IMG/VR virus record: IMGVR_UViG_3300034375_003784
Coordinates: 1 to 34,893 of that record
Direction: 5' to 3' (one strand)
DNA length: 34,893 bases
Source: a virus
Below are positions 22,345 to 29,835 of this stretch, piece after piece. Each line of letters opens with the position of its first letter. Positions within the stretch are counted from its first letter, which is position 1. A model generated the notes under the pieces. That model was given only the letters and a program-made list of their open reading frames with translations. It did not search any database and was not told the DNA's origin. The translations under genes were made by a program, and so were the position numbers.

Positions 22345-23202
22345 ATGAGTGAATTAACAATAAAAGACGGAGCAGCAGCCACGAAGTATCTAGGAACTAT
22401 GGGAGTAGGAACGACTGGAGATCCATACTTTAGCATACCAGCGGACTTCTATACAGAAGTAGCGAAAGGAAACGTACCTGGGCATACTTTGGTACATAAA
22501 TTCGGACACAATTCAGCAACACCAACAACACTAACTCCTATTTGCTCAATAGGGGATTACATTACCTTACAGCCTGCAAGTGCTACTACACTTAGAATAA
22601 AAGCAGGAGGTGACGCTAACGATACAGCGGCAGGTAGTGGTGCAAGAGAAGTAACGTTACAAGGGTTAGATGAAACAGGCACTTTAGTATCAGAATCCAT
22701 CGCAACAGCAGGAGCTTCAGCGAGTGCGGTAACTACCACGACTTTTATTAGATTGTTTAGAATTAAGGTTACTGCATCTGGGACTTATGCGACTTCAACA
22801 ACAGCTTCACATACAGCAGCTATAACCATAGAAAACGGAGCAGGAGGTACTGATTGGGGAACTATTGATTTAAACGGCTTTGCATTATCGCAATCGACAA
22901 TAGGGGCTTATAGTGTACCGCTTGGAAAAACTGCGTACTTAATTTCTTATGATATTAACGCAGAAACCACTAAGATAGTAGATGCTGTATTTTTTCAAAG
23001 ACAAAGTATTTTAGATGCCGCAGCACCTTACGAGGCTATGCGAATTGTATTTGAAATCGTAGGGCTTACAGATACCCGAAGTAAAGTATTAAATGCACCG
23101 ATAGCTTTTCCAGCATTAACAGATATAGGATTTATGGCAAAGGTATCAACGGGTACAGCAAACGTTTCAGTTAATTTTGATATACTTTTAGTCGATGATT
23201 AG
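22345..23202 (+). CDS. Virion structural protein (tail or baseplate component)
   Basis: 285 residues, Ala/Thr/Ser-rich and beta-rich, low in Lys. Segments GAREVTLQGLDETGTLVSES and TTTTFIRLFRIKVTASGTY match a type of structural protein I know from marine phages, usually annotated only as virion protein. It lies between the large tail-tip gene and the tape measure. Whether it is a receptor-binding or internal tail protein is unclear. Confidence 0.6.
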   Translation: MSELTIKDGAAATKYLGTMGVGTTGDPYFSIPADFYTEVAKGNVPGHTLVHKFGHNSATPTTLTPICSIGDYITLQPASATTLRIKAGGDANDTAAGSGAREVTLQGLDETGTLVSESIATAGASASAVTTTTFIRLFRIKVTASGTYATSTTASHTAAITIENGAGGTDWGTIDLNGFALSQSTIGAYSVPLGKTAYLISYDINAETTKIVDAVFFQRQSILDAAAPYEAMRIVFEIVGLTDTRSKVLNAPIAFPALTDIGFMAKVSTGTANVSVNFDILLVDD

Positions 23203-23347
23203 CGAGATTATAAAAACATTACAGAGCGATGATTTCTACGGTGCTGGTGAGTATGTAGAAATAGCAAAGGGTAAGAACGAACTCGTTACCGATTGGCGTG
23301 GGTTCAAACGTAAAACAAAGCGAGTATGGCTATCCAGAAAAACATAA
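23195..23347 (+). CDS. 50-residue basic protein overlapping the tape measure start
   Basis: ATG at 23195 overlaps the end of the previous gene, and the frame runs past the tape measure ATG (23326) to TAA at 23345-23347. Sequence contains DFYGAGEYVEIAKGKNELV and a basic end (FKRKTKRVWLSRKT). It fills an otherwise empty 120-bp gap, which supports translation. It might be a small tail assembly factor. Confidence 0.5.
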   Translation: MISEIIKTLQSDDFYGAGEYVEIAKGKNELVTDWRGFKRKTKRVWLSRKT

Positions 23348-24783
23348 AGATAAATGTAGATACTGACGAAGCGGTTAGGGATTTAAACAAATTAGAGGGT
23401 AGTTTAAAAGAAGTAAACCAGGAGGCAGGAAACACCAAGACAGGCATTAAAGATGTCGGTGAGAACGGTGGGGCTATTGCTGTGCTAGATAGTTTAACAG
23501 GTGGGCTTGCCACTAGGTTTAGAGATGCATACGAGGCTTCTAAGCTGTTCAACTTCTCACTAAAGGGAACGAGAGCAGCTTTGATAGCCACTGGTATTGG
23601 TTTATTTGTCGTAGCTTTAGGTACAATCGTAGCTTACTGGAGTGAGATTGACGACTATATGCGTGGAACGCAAAAAAGACTAAACGAACGGTTAAATAGT
23701 TTAGATAGAGTTCAAACAGCTTTAGACGGTCAGCTTAAAATAAATTCACAGCTATTAGAGTTAGCAAGATTAAGAGGTGAAAGTACAGATGATTTAGTAG
23801 CTAAAGAAAAAGAGTTATTAACAGAAAAGAAAAGAATAGCTGTACTAGCACTTCAAACACTAAACTCACAACTAGAAATAGAAAAAAGTAAAATAAGAGA
23901 AGTTACTTTACTTGAAAAAGGTGTAATAGGATTAAGAGCTGCTATTTTAGGACAGCAAACAGTAGGAGATAGTTTTGTAAAAGAACTTGGATTAGATAAA
24001 ATTTCAGAATTACAAGCTAAGATTATTGAAGCGACTGGAATTATAAACGACATAGATATAAAATTTGAGAAAGATAAAAAAGCAAGAGAAGATGAATCTA
24101 AAGGCGGTGGAGGAGAAACTAGAACAAAAGAATTTCAAACAGGTGTAGGTAACGGTCTAACATCAGAGGATAATATAATACTAGGCTCTAAAGAATTACT
24201 AAACGAAAAAGTTTCAGAACTTAATCAAGAGGGTGTAGATGATTTCTTAATTAAAGAAATACAGAAACAAGAAGCGGCAAGAAAAACAGCAGAAGAAGAA
24301 AAGTTATTAAGAGAACAAGTAAAAGACTTCTCAATAGGCTTAGCTTCTCAAACGATAGGTATAATAGGTTCACTAGCAAAAGAGGGAAGCGATTTAGCGA
24401 AAGGTGTAGCAATAGCACAGGCGATAATAGATACTTATAAAGGAGCAGTAGCAGCATACGCAGCAGGTTCTAGTGTAGGTGGCCCAGCAGGTTTAGTATT
24501 AGGGCCAGTCGCAGCAGGTTTAGCAGTAGCAGCAGGTTTGGCAAACATAGCGAAGATAGCAGCTACTAAGCCAATAGAAACAGCAGGAGGCGCACGAGGA
24601 GCTAGTGGAGGAGGCGCACCGCCAAGTCCGTCTTTTAATCTTGTGCAAGGAACGGGAACTAATCAGATTAGCCAGTCTATTAATAATCAAAATCAAAATC
24701 CTCCGAAAGCATACATTGTAAGCAAGGACGTATCGTCAGGGTTAGAACTTGAAAGAAATATTGAGCAGAATAGTGCTTTATAA
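23326..24783 (+). CDS. Tape measure protein
   Basis: 485 residues. The N-terminal part is helical and coiled (EAVRDLNKLEGSLKEVNQEA). A hydrophobic segment around residues 82-104 (ALIATGIGLFVVALGTIVAY), long heptad-like helices in the middle and a small-residue hydrophobic segment (AGLVLGPVAAGLAVAAGLAN) near residue 395 follow; all are hallmarks of tape measure proteins. At about 0.15 nm per residue (known for lambda-like phages) the length would predict a short siphovirus tail of roughly 70 nm. It ends the tail module. Confidence 0.82.
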   Translation: MAIQKNIKINVDTDEAVRDLNKLEGSLKEVNQEAGNTKTGIKDVGENGGAIAVLDSLTGGLATRFRDAYEASKLFNFSLKGTRAALIATGIGLFVVALGTIVAYWSEIDDYMRGTQKRLNERLNSLDRVQTALDGQLKINSQLLELARLRGESTDDLVAKEKELLTEKKRIAVLALQTLNSQLEIEKSKIREVTLLEKGVIGLRAAILGQQTVGDSFVKELGLDKISELQAKIIEATGIINDIDIKFEKDKKAREDESKGGGGETRTKEFQTGVGNGLTSEDNIILGSKELLNEKVSELNQEGVDDFLIKEIQKQEAARKTAEEEKLLREQVKDFSIGLASQTIGIIGSLAKEGSDLAKGVAIAQAIIDTYKGAVAAYAAGSSVGGPAGLVLGPVAAGLAVAAGLANIAKIAATKPIETAGGARGASGGGAPPSPSFNLVQGTGTNQISQSINNQNQNPPKAYIVSKDVSSGLELERNIEQNSAL

Positions 24784-24827
24784 AAAAACCCTTGTATCTT
24801 TACGGACTTAATCCTGATGCAAGGGTT
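24781..24827 (-). terminator. Hairpin terminator for the antisense HNH gene
   Basis: Arms AACCCTTGTATC (24787-24798) and GATGCAAGGGTT (24816-24827) pair over 12 bp with one G-T pair around a 17-base loop. On the minus strand the stem is followed by seven T (24788-24782), so it terminates transcription coming from the HNH gene; on the plus strand there is no T-tract. Confidence 0.72.
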
Positions 24828-24907
24828 CTACTAACTAATCAATCTAACTATGAAAAAACACAATTCAATTTCCTTTTCAAATATACAAATAAATATCAAT
24901 TAAACAA

Positions 24908-25855
24908 CTATATTCTTAATCTTATTTGTACCTCTGGTATTGTAGCGGCCTTAGATAAATTATCAGAAGCCCACAACGGTTGTAAGTTTGTATAGTGGCA
25001 TAACTTACGCATTTCTATTTCATTGGTTGCAGACGCTAGTGGTATTATGTGGTCGATGTGCCATTCACCATAGTTATCCCAACTCATACCCTTTGTGAAT
25101 TGTCGCTCTAAATATAGCTTGCACCGTCCGTAATCTATTCCTAGTAGTTTTTCCGAAGTTGAATCTTTTTTATATCCACCTCTTTTAAAAACCTCCCAAT
25201 TTCTATGACTAATGTTACTCCTCATTTTATATAATGGGTCTGTTTTAAGCCTATTCCTTTGCCTTGCATTTATTTTTTCTCTGTTTTTTTTAGCATATTC
25301 TTTTGCGTATTCACTCTTTTTTTCTTTGTTTTTTTTATGGTATTCTGCGTGGTATTTCTTTTGATATTCTTTATGTTTTTTATTATACTCAATTTGATAT
25401 TTTTTTATAGCATCCTTATTTTTATGATAGTAAATTTTATCTTTTTCTCTAATTTTTTCTTTGTTTTTTTGATAGTATTCTTGTACTTTATGTTTATTAT
25501 TTTTATAATAATTTTTAAAGTATTCATATCTTCTTTCTTTGTTTTTTTCTTTATTCTTATGATAGTATTCCTTTAGTTGTTTTAGAATTTTATCCCTATT
25601 AGCAGCTCTATATTCTTTTGCATATTTATTCTTTTTATCTCTATTTTTTTTACGGTATTCTTTACCTTTACATCTAATCGTCTGTATGTTTTTTTGATAG
25701 TATTCTTTTCTTTTATTAGGGTATTTTTCTTTGTATATTTTATATGCTATACTAGCACACTTTTTACAATATGGCTTTAATCCATCATTAGATTTTTTGT
25801 CTTTACTAAAACCCTCCACGCTTTTAACATCTCCACACTTAGTACATTTTTTCAT
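24908..25855 (-). CDS. Free-standing HNH endonuclease with zinc motif and KNKE-type repeats
   Basis: 315 residues from the start MKKCTKCGDV at 25855; a start at 25900 would add 15 residues and is not preferred. An N-terminal zinc finger (C4, C7, C30, C33) is followed by about 170 residues of Tyr/Lys/Glu/Asn-rich repeats of 11-14 residues (EYYHKNKEKNKERRYEYFKN, YYQKNKEKIREKDKIYYHKN). The C-terminal HNH core has WHIDHIIPLAS near 265-275, a Cys and TNLQPLWASDN. Proteins of this type are often homing endonucleases. It is the only clear minus-strand gene and sits between two structural modules. Confidence 0.82.
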   Translation of the reverse strand: MKKCTKCGDVKSVEGFSKDKKSNDGLKPYCKKCASIAYKIYKEKYPNKRKEYYQKNIQTIRCKGKEYRKKNRDKKNKYAKEYRAANRDKILKQLKEYYHKNKEKNKERRYEYFKNYYKNNKHKVQEYYQKNKEKIREKDKIYYHKNKDAIKKYQIEYNKKHKEYQKKYHAEYHKKNKEKKSEYAKEYAKKNREKINARQRNRLKTDPLYKMRSNISHRNWEVFKRGGYKKDSTSEKLLGIDYGRCKLYLERQFTKGMSWDNYGEWHIDHIIPLASATNEIEMRKLCHYTNLQPLWASDNLSKAATIPEVQIRLRI

Positions 25856-25929
25856 AGTTGCAATATACAAAAATTTATAAAAAAAATAACATCTACTCAC
25901 TATTTATAATAAATATAAATTACAAAAGT

Positions 25930-25954
25930 ATAACAAAAATCAATTTTATTTGTT
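25930..25954 (+). promoter_or_regulatory. Late promoter/operator element, copy C (head module)
   Basis: ATAACAAAAA-N9-TTTGTT with the same spacing as the other copies; the -7-like box is TTTATTTG (25945-25952). The arms ATAACAAAAA and TATTTGTTAT form a dyad with 9 of 10 pairs. The ATG at 25976 is 24 bases after the G. Confidence 0.72.
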
Positions 25955-25975
25955 ATTATAATAAGAATTATTTAT

Positions 25976-27058
25976 ATGATAACATACGAAGCCGTATTTA
26001 ATGGTGCTAAAAACGATGGAGTTTTTGGTATCTCGTTAGTGGCTGACCCAGCGATGGAGGGTTTATTTGTTGCACTTAAAAAGCAAGAGCCTATTCAGCT
26101 AAAAGAAATTGACAAAGAACAGCGTATTTTAATGGGTCTAATTTTAGAACCTAAAAAGCCTGTATACCGTAATCAAAACGGGGAAGAATTTAACATAGTT
26201 TTCAGCGAAGATGTTATAAAAGAATTATCACATAATTTCTTTAAAGCTGGATTTCAAAAGAACAGTACAATAGAACACGACACACCTATAGATGGTGTTA
26301 CGTTTGTAGAATCTTGGATCGTAGAAGATACGAAAATAGATAAGTCTGCGAACTTCGGTTTTAGTTATCCTAAAGGCTCGTGGATAGCTTCTATGAAAGT
26401 AGACAGCGACGAGGTATGGAATGACTATGTAAAGACTGGCAAGGTTCAAGGGTTCTCGGTAGATGCTATGATAGACCTAAAAGAAGTAAATTTAAAAACA
26501 GAAATAAAAATGGAAAGTAACTTAGTGAAAGACTTTATTACGGACGTAAAAACCGCATTAGGTTTAGAGAAGCCCGAAGTAGAGGTTAAATTAGGAAGCG
26601 TTTTGTCAGGAGAAAATACATTGTATTTTGATGGTGAGATGTTACAAATCGATTCTGCTGTTTGGCTACTCGGTGAAGATGAAACAAAAGTACCTTTACC
26701 TGTTGGTGAATATCCGCTTGACGAAAAAGAGCAGATACTTGTCGTATCAGAAGAGGGTGTAGTAGGTGAAATTAAGGAAGCGGTTGTGGAAGAAGCACCA
26801 GCAGAATTAGCAGAGCCAGAAGCACCTAGCGAGGGCGTGTTAAATCAAATTAAATCACTTCTGATAAAATATTCAGAAGAACAATCAAAGAAGATTGAAG
26901 ATTTAAGAGCAGAGTTTTCAGAAGTTAAAAAAGAAAACGAAACTTTAAAAGTAGAATTAGCAGAGGTATCGAAAGAGCCAGCAGCAAAAAAGATTGTAGC
27001 TACACCAGTGCAGCTTACAGCAAAAGGAAGAATATTAGATAAACTTAGAAACAACTAA
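25976..27058 (+). CDS. Prohead serine protease (XkdF-like) fused to a scaffold-like C-terminus
   Basis: 360 residues. The N-terminal half matches XkdF-type phage proteases: GISLVADPAMEGLFVAL (18-34), then EHD with His101 and QGFSVDA with Ser161 as the likely catalytic pair. From about residue 260 the sequence becomes acidic, Glu/Lys-rich and coiled (SEEQSKKIEDLRAEFSEVKK), as in scaffolding proteins. The gene is therefore a protease-scaffold fusion that would direct capsid assembly and then cleave itself. It is the first gene of the head module. Confidence 0.75.
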   Translation: MITYEAVFNGAKNDGVFGISLVADPAMEGLFVALKKQEPIQLKEIDKEQRILMGLILEPKKPVYRNQNGEEFNIVFSEDVIKELSHNFFKAGFQKNSTIEHDTPIDGVTFVESWIVEDTKIDKSANFGFSYPKGSWIASMKVDSDEVWNDYVKTGKVQGFSVDAMIDLKEVNLKTEIKMESNLVKDFITDVKTALGLEKPEVEVKLGSVLSGENTLYFDGEMLQIDSAVWLLGEDETKVPLPVGEYPLDEKEQILVVSEEGVVGEIKEAVVEEAPAELAEPEAPSEGVLNQIKSLLIKYSEEQSKKIEDLRAEFSEVKKENETLKVELAEVSKEPAAKKIVATPVQLTAKGRILDKLRNN

Positions 27059-27062
27059 AAAA

Positions 27063-27467
27063 ATGAGTACAAACATTCAATACAGAGATTTAGACGCTGC
27101 GGTAGACTATAAAGCCCTATCAGCAGACACAACCCTAACAGCGAGCGAAAGTGGAAAGGTTCTTCTTTTAGATGCAATAGGTGAAGCGATTACTTTACCA
27201 AGTCCAACAGCAGGACTTAACTACAAGTTTTTATGTACGGTTACAACAGTGACAACAGACTGGACTATCGTATCAGCAACAGACGTTATTTACGGAAGCG
27301 CACAAGTAGCAGGTGCAGTAGTAGCAGCGAGCGCAGAGAATACTATCACGTTAGTAGTAGCGAAGTTCTTACCTGGCGACTGGGTAACGTTAGAAAGTGA
27401 CGGAAGTTCGTGGTTTGTAGAGGGTTCAGTAGTAACAACAGCAGGTTGCACATTCACAGCACCTTAA
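27063..27467 (+). CDS. Putative capsid decoration/head protein
   Basis: 134 residues, Ala/Thr/Val-rich and beta-rich (GKVLLLDAIGEAITLPSPTA). Small proteins of this type between protease and capsid genes are usually decoration or head-stabilising proteins; I recall similar sequences in marine phages. No enzyme motif. The identification is from composition and position. Confidence 0.55.
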   Translation: MSTNIQYRDLDAAVDYKALSADTTLTASESGKVLLLDAIGEAITLPSPTAGLNYKFLCTVTTVTTDWTIVSATDVIYGSAQVAGAVVAASAENTITLVVAKFLPGDWVTLESDGSSWFVEGSVVTTAGCTFTAP

Positions 27468-27494
27468 TAATAATATAAAAAAAACAATAAAAAA

Positions 27495-28421
27495 ATGGCA
27501 ACAACAAACACAGTATCTAGTAATTATGCAGGTAAGGTCGCTGGTGGTATTATAGGAGCAGCTTTTAAAGAAGCCGATACTTTACGATTAGGACTTTTAA
27601 CGGTAGCAGAAAATGTAAACTATAAATATAATCTACGTAAAATCGCTTATGCTGATGGTACTACGGATTACGCTTGTGGATTTACTCCAGGTGGAACTTT
27701 CACAGGAAGTGAAAAAGTTATTACTCCTTCAAAAGTAATGAACTCTTTTCAAATCTGTAAAGAAGATTTCAGACAAACTTGGTCAGAAGATGGTATGGGA
27801 GCAAGTGCTTCAAATCCTAATATGGCTAGTGATATTCTAGAAGCAATCACAACAGAGGTATTAGCTTCACAGGCTGCAAAACTCGATTCTGATATATGGG
27901 CTGGTCTCGCAGCCACCGATGGATCTTTTTCGGGGCTAATTGAGCAATTCGGAAACGACTCATCAATTATAAAAGATGGTAACGGTGTAACTGGGCCTGG
28001 ACATAGTGTAACAGAATCAACAGTAGAGGCAGATTTAAAACTCGCACTAGCTGCCGTTCCGATTGCACTTAGAAGAAAAGATTTAGTGGTAGCTGTTTCA
28101 AGTGATGTATTCCAAGCGTATAACTTCTATTTAATTTCCAAAGGGATTGCGTGGAATGGTACGACAGATGACAAACGGTCGAAATTTGGACGTTACACTT
28201 TAACAGAAGTAAACTCGCTGCCAGATGATACGATTGTAATTTATGAGAAATCAAATATTGTATTTGCGACAGGACTTCAAGGAGATCACAATGAGTTGAA
28301 AGTAGTTGATGAAGATGAAATTTCTTTATTGACTGGACTCGTGAGAGGAAAAATTGTTTACAACGCAGGTGTTGGGTACTATAACAGCGCAGAGATTGTA
28401 TGGTTATTGCTAACCACGTAG
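27495..28421 (+). CDS. Major capsid protein
   Basis: 308 residues, acceptable for an HK97-fold capsid protein without a long delta domain. It directly follows the protease-scaffold and decoration genes and precedes the tail tube gene. Segments ICKEDFRQTWSEDGMGAS, LEAITTEVLASQAAKLDSDI and ALAAVPIALRRKDLVVAVSS fit the E-loop/spine helix/P-domain order of the fold. Strong A-rich leader (AAAACAATAAAAAAATGG) suggests high expression. A hairpin follows the gene. Confidence 0.8.
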   Translation: MATTNTVSSNYAGKVAGGIIGAAFKEADTLRLGLLTVAENVNYKYNLRKIAYADGTTDYACGFTPGGTFTGSEKVITPSKVMNSFQICKEDFRQTWSEDGMGASASNPNMASDILEAITTEVLASQAAKLDSDIWAGLAATDGSFSGLIEQFGNDSSIIKDGNGVTGPGHSVTESTVEADLKLALAAVPIALRRKDLVVAVSSDVFQAYNFYLISKGIAWNGTTDDKRSKFGRYTLTEVNSLPDDTIVIYEKSNIVFATGLQGDHNELKVVDEDEISLLTGLVRGKIVYNAGVGYYNSAEIVWLLLTT

Positions 28422-28422
28422 A

Positions 28423-28465
28423 TAGTTTTAGGAAAGGGAGGTTTAACCGCCTCCCACTTAAACTA
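28423..28465 (+). terminator. Stem-loop between capsid and tail tube genes
   Basis: Inner stem GGGAGG (28436-28441) / CCTCCC (28450-28455) and outer stem TAGTTT (28423-28428) / AAACTA (28460-28465). There is no T-tract, so it is more likely a partial terminator or a 3' mRNA stabiliser behind the highly expressed capsid gene than a full stop. Confidence 0.55.
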
Positions 28466-28489
28466 TTATTAACATTTAAAACATAAAAA

Positions 28490-29011
28490 ATGGCGTGTGC
28501 ATTAACAACAGGACGAGCAAAAACAACGTGTAAAGATATACTTGGTGGTAATTCTACCATATATCTTTTCAACGAGCAAGCAGACCCATTTACGGTATCT
28601 GCAACAACGAACGAGGCGACAGCTATAAACGCCTCTATAACGGCTGTGTGGGAATACCCTTTAATGGGTGACACCAACACTTTAGAGCAAAGTATGGTAG
28701 GTGAGAGTGCGAACTATACTAGAGTGAATACTCAAACGCTTTCAGTACAATTACCAAAAATGAGTGTAGCGGATAGTGCGGAGTTTAATATTCTAGCAGC
28801 TAGTTTCGCTATGTGTGTGGTAAAGGACAGAGTAGGAAACTACCACGCTTTAGGAATTACAGACGGTATGGATTGGACGGTAGTAGGAGCGACAGGCGGA
28901 GCGAAAACGGACGCTAATGGTTGGACTATAACAGCAACAGCACAAGAGGCTAAATTAGCACCTATGTTAGATTCTGCGACTGTAACAGCTTTACTAGCTT
29001 TATTACCTTAA
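28490..29011 (+). CDS. Major tail tube protein-like
   Basis: 173 residues, beta-rich with a short helix, typical size for a siphovirus tail tube protein. Segments FNEQADPFTVSATTNEATAI and YTRVNTQTLSVQLPKMSVAD show alternating strands; GNYHALGITDGMDWTVVGAT and GWTITATAQEAKLAPML resemble the C-terminal half of tube proteins of Bacteroidetes phages. It is the last gene before a strong terminator, so it is probably transcribed with the capsid gene. Location among head genes, away from the other tail genes, is unusual. Confidence 0.65.
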   Translation: MACALTTGRAKTTCKDILGGNSTIYLFNEQADPFTVSATTNEATAINASITAVWEYPLMGDTNTLEQSMVGESANYTRVNTQTLSVQLPKMSVADSAEFNILAASFAMCVVKDRVGNYHALGITDGMDWTVVGATGGAKTDANGWTITATAQEAKLAPMLDSATVTALLALLP

Positions 29012-29041
29012 ATATTTGGTTTAGTTTTCATAATTGGGAAG

Positions 29042-29069
29042 AGCCTTTCAGAAATGGAGGGCTTTTTTT
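29042..29069 (+). terminator. Rho-independent terminator after the tail tube gene
   Basis: AGCCTTTC (29042-29049) pairs with GGAGGGCT (29056-29063), including two G-T pairs, around an AGAAAT loop, followed by seven T. It closes the head module transcript. Confidence 0.78.
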
Positions 29070-29176
29070 ATACTCAATAACAACGATATAAAAAGTAGAA
29101 TACTTATCAGTAGAATGATATAGATAGCACCTATTAAGTATTTAATCGTTTTCATACGTGTATACTTTTTACTTTT

Positions 29177-29192
29177 AAATTATACGTATAAG
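29177..29192 (+). repeat. Palindrome TTATACGTATAA in a shared AAATTATACG element
   Basis: TTATACGTATAA (29180-29191) is a perfect palindrome. With its flanks, AAATTATACGTATAAG matches AAATTATACGTTATAAG at 11691-11707 with a single missing T, and AAGTATAAAA follows here and occurs at 11666-11675 there. Confidence 0.55.
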
Positions 29193-29230
29193 TATAAAAG
29201 GTGATGATATACGGAAGTTATGTGTAGTTT

Positions 29231-29300
29231 GTGAATGATATATCATACCTTATCGGGTATAGTTTTAGTGAATGAATGACTTATCATACCCCTTCGGGTA
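29231..29300 (+). repeat. Two copies of a hairpin-forming unit, about 41 bp apart
   Basis: GTGAATGA...TATCATACC...TCGGGTATA occurs twice; TATCATACC starts at 29241 and 29282. Each copy folds: ATACC-N6-GGTAT in the first, and ATACCC-CTTC-GGGTAT in the second. Neither is followed by a T-tract. Confidence 0.6.
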
Positions 29301-29346
29301 TAAACTACTCATAACAACGTATATAAAAAATGCAATATACTGCACT

Positions 29347-29383
29347 AAATACCTGTTTTTCCACGCAAATACCTGTTTTTCCA
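29347..29383 (+). repeat. Tandem 17-bp direct repeat with 20-bp period (iteron-like)
   Basis: AAATACCTGTTTTTCCA is present at 29347-29363 and 29367-29383, exactly 20 bp (two helical turns) apart. The TTTTCCAC end is close to a DnaA box (TTATCCACA). Iteron-like for a replication or regulatory protein. Confidence 0.6.
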
Positions 29384-29490
29384 TAAGTGAGTGTATTTCA
29401 ATGCACTTTTCATATACAAACCGTTAGCAAACATTAAAACGTTCACTAACCACAAATTTAAACTAAATTTCCTTATAAAACAAATAAAAA

Positions 29491-29515
29491 ATAACAAAAA
29501 CACGATATTTTTGTT
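29491..29515 (+). promoter_or_regulatory. Late promoter/operator element, copy D (portal module)
   Basis: ATAACAAAAA-N9-TTTGTT. Here the arms ATAACAAAAA (29491-29500) and TTTTTGTTAT (29508-29517) are a perfect 10-bp inverted repeat with a 7-base centre. The -7 box TATTTTTG (29506-29513) matches TAnnTTTG exactly; ATG follows at 29524. Confidence 0.78.
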
Positions 29516-29523
29516 ATTATAGT

Positions 29524-29835
29524 ATGAAAGTAGTAGCACCAGGAACAGCAACATCTTATTCTTTAGAGCTTATACCTAGATTCTATCCTTGTACTACGGT
29601 GGTAGTATCTTTATACAACGAAGCGGATAGAGAAGTAACGACACCAACGAGTACTTATTCTATCGTTGACGGTATTATGAAAGTAAACTTTACTTATACT
29701 TTTGTAAATAAAGATAGGTATCAGATAAAGATAACAGATACAGCTTCAGACGTTGTGTACCGTGGGATAGTACGTTGCACAGACCAAGAAAGTCAAGATT
29801 ATAAAATAACAAACGGCATATACGTTTATGAATGA
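29524..29835 (+). CDS. Small beta-rich protein preceding the portal
   Basis: 103 residues, apparently one beta-sandwich (TSYSLELIPRFYPCTTVVVS, KVNFTYTFVNKDRYQIKITD, DVVYRGIVRCTDQE). No signal peptide. It is the first gene behind late element D and overlaps the portal gene by 8 bp. Conserved small proteins at this position are known from Bacteroidetes prophages as hypothetical virion proteins; the role is not known. Confidence 0.6.
   Translation: MKVVAPGTATSYSLELIPRFYPCTTVVVSLYNEADREVTTPTSTYSIVDGIMKVNFTYTFVNKDRYQIKITDTASDVVYRGIVRCTDQESQDYKITNGIYVYE

Larger units (their letters stand above)
29070..29490. other. Repeat-rich intergenic region without genes
   Basis: The largest gene-free stretch of the window (512 bp including the terminator and the promoter D element). 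It contains a 12-bp palindrome (29180-29191), a duplicated hairpin unit (29231-29300), a tandem 17-bp repeat (29347-29383) and very AT-rich DNA near the promoter. I find no convincing open reading frame on either strand. Candidate for a replication origin, packaging or control site. Confidence 0.6.

Noticed and set aside
24794-24803. TATCTTTAC promoter-like sequence on the plus strand
   Set aside because: It resembles the box at 3564 but lies inside the hairpin loop of the minus-strand terminator and leads to no supported gene.
24792-24995. Plus-strand open frame behind the tape measure gene (with ATG at 24850)
   Set aside because: Its second half is the exact antisense of the HNH gene end, the first half has no protein-like character, and it begins inside the terminator hairpin.
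28069-28680. Long minus-strand open frame (203 codons) under the capsid and tail tube genes
   Set aside because: It lies antisense to two well-supported virion genes, crosses a hairpin, and its product is low-quality (many Leu, Ser and His stretches).
29347-29383. CRISPR-like direct repeats
   Set aside because: Only two copies separated by three bases; no spacer-repeat array and no cas genes.
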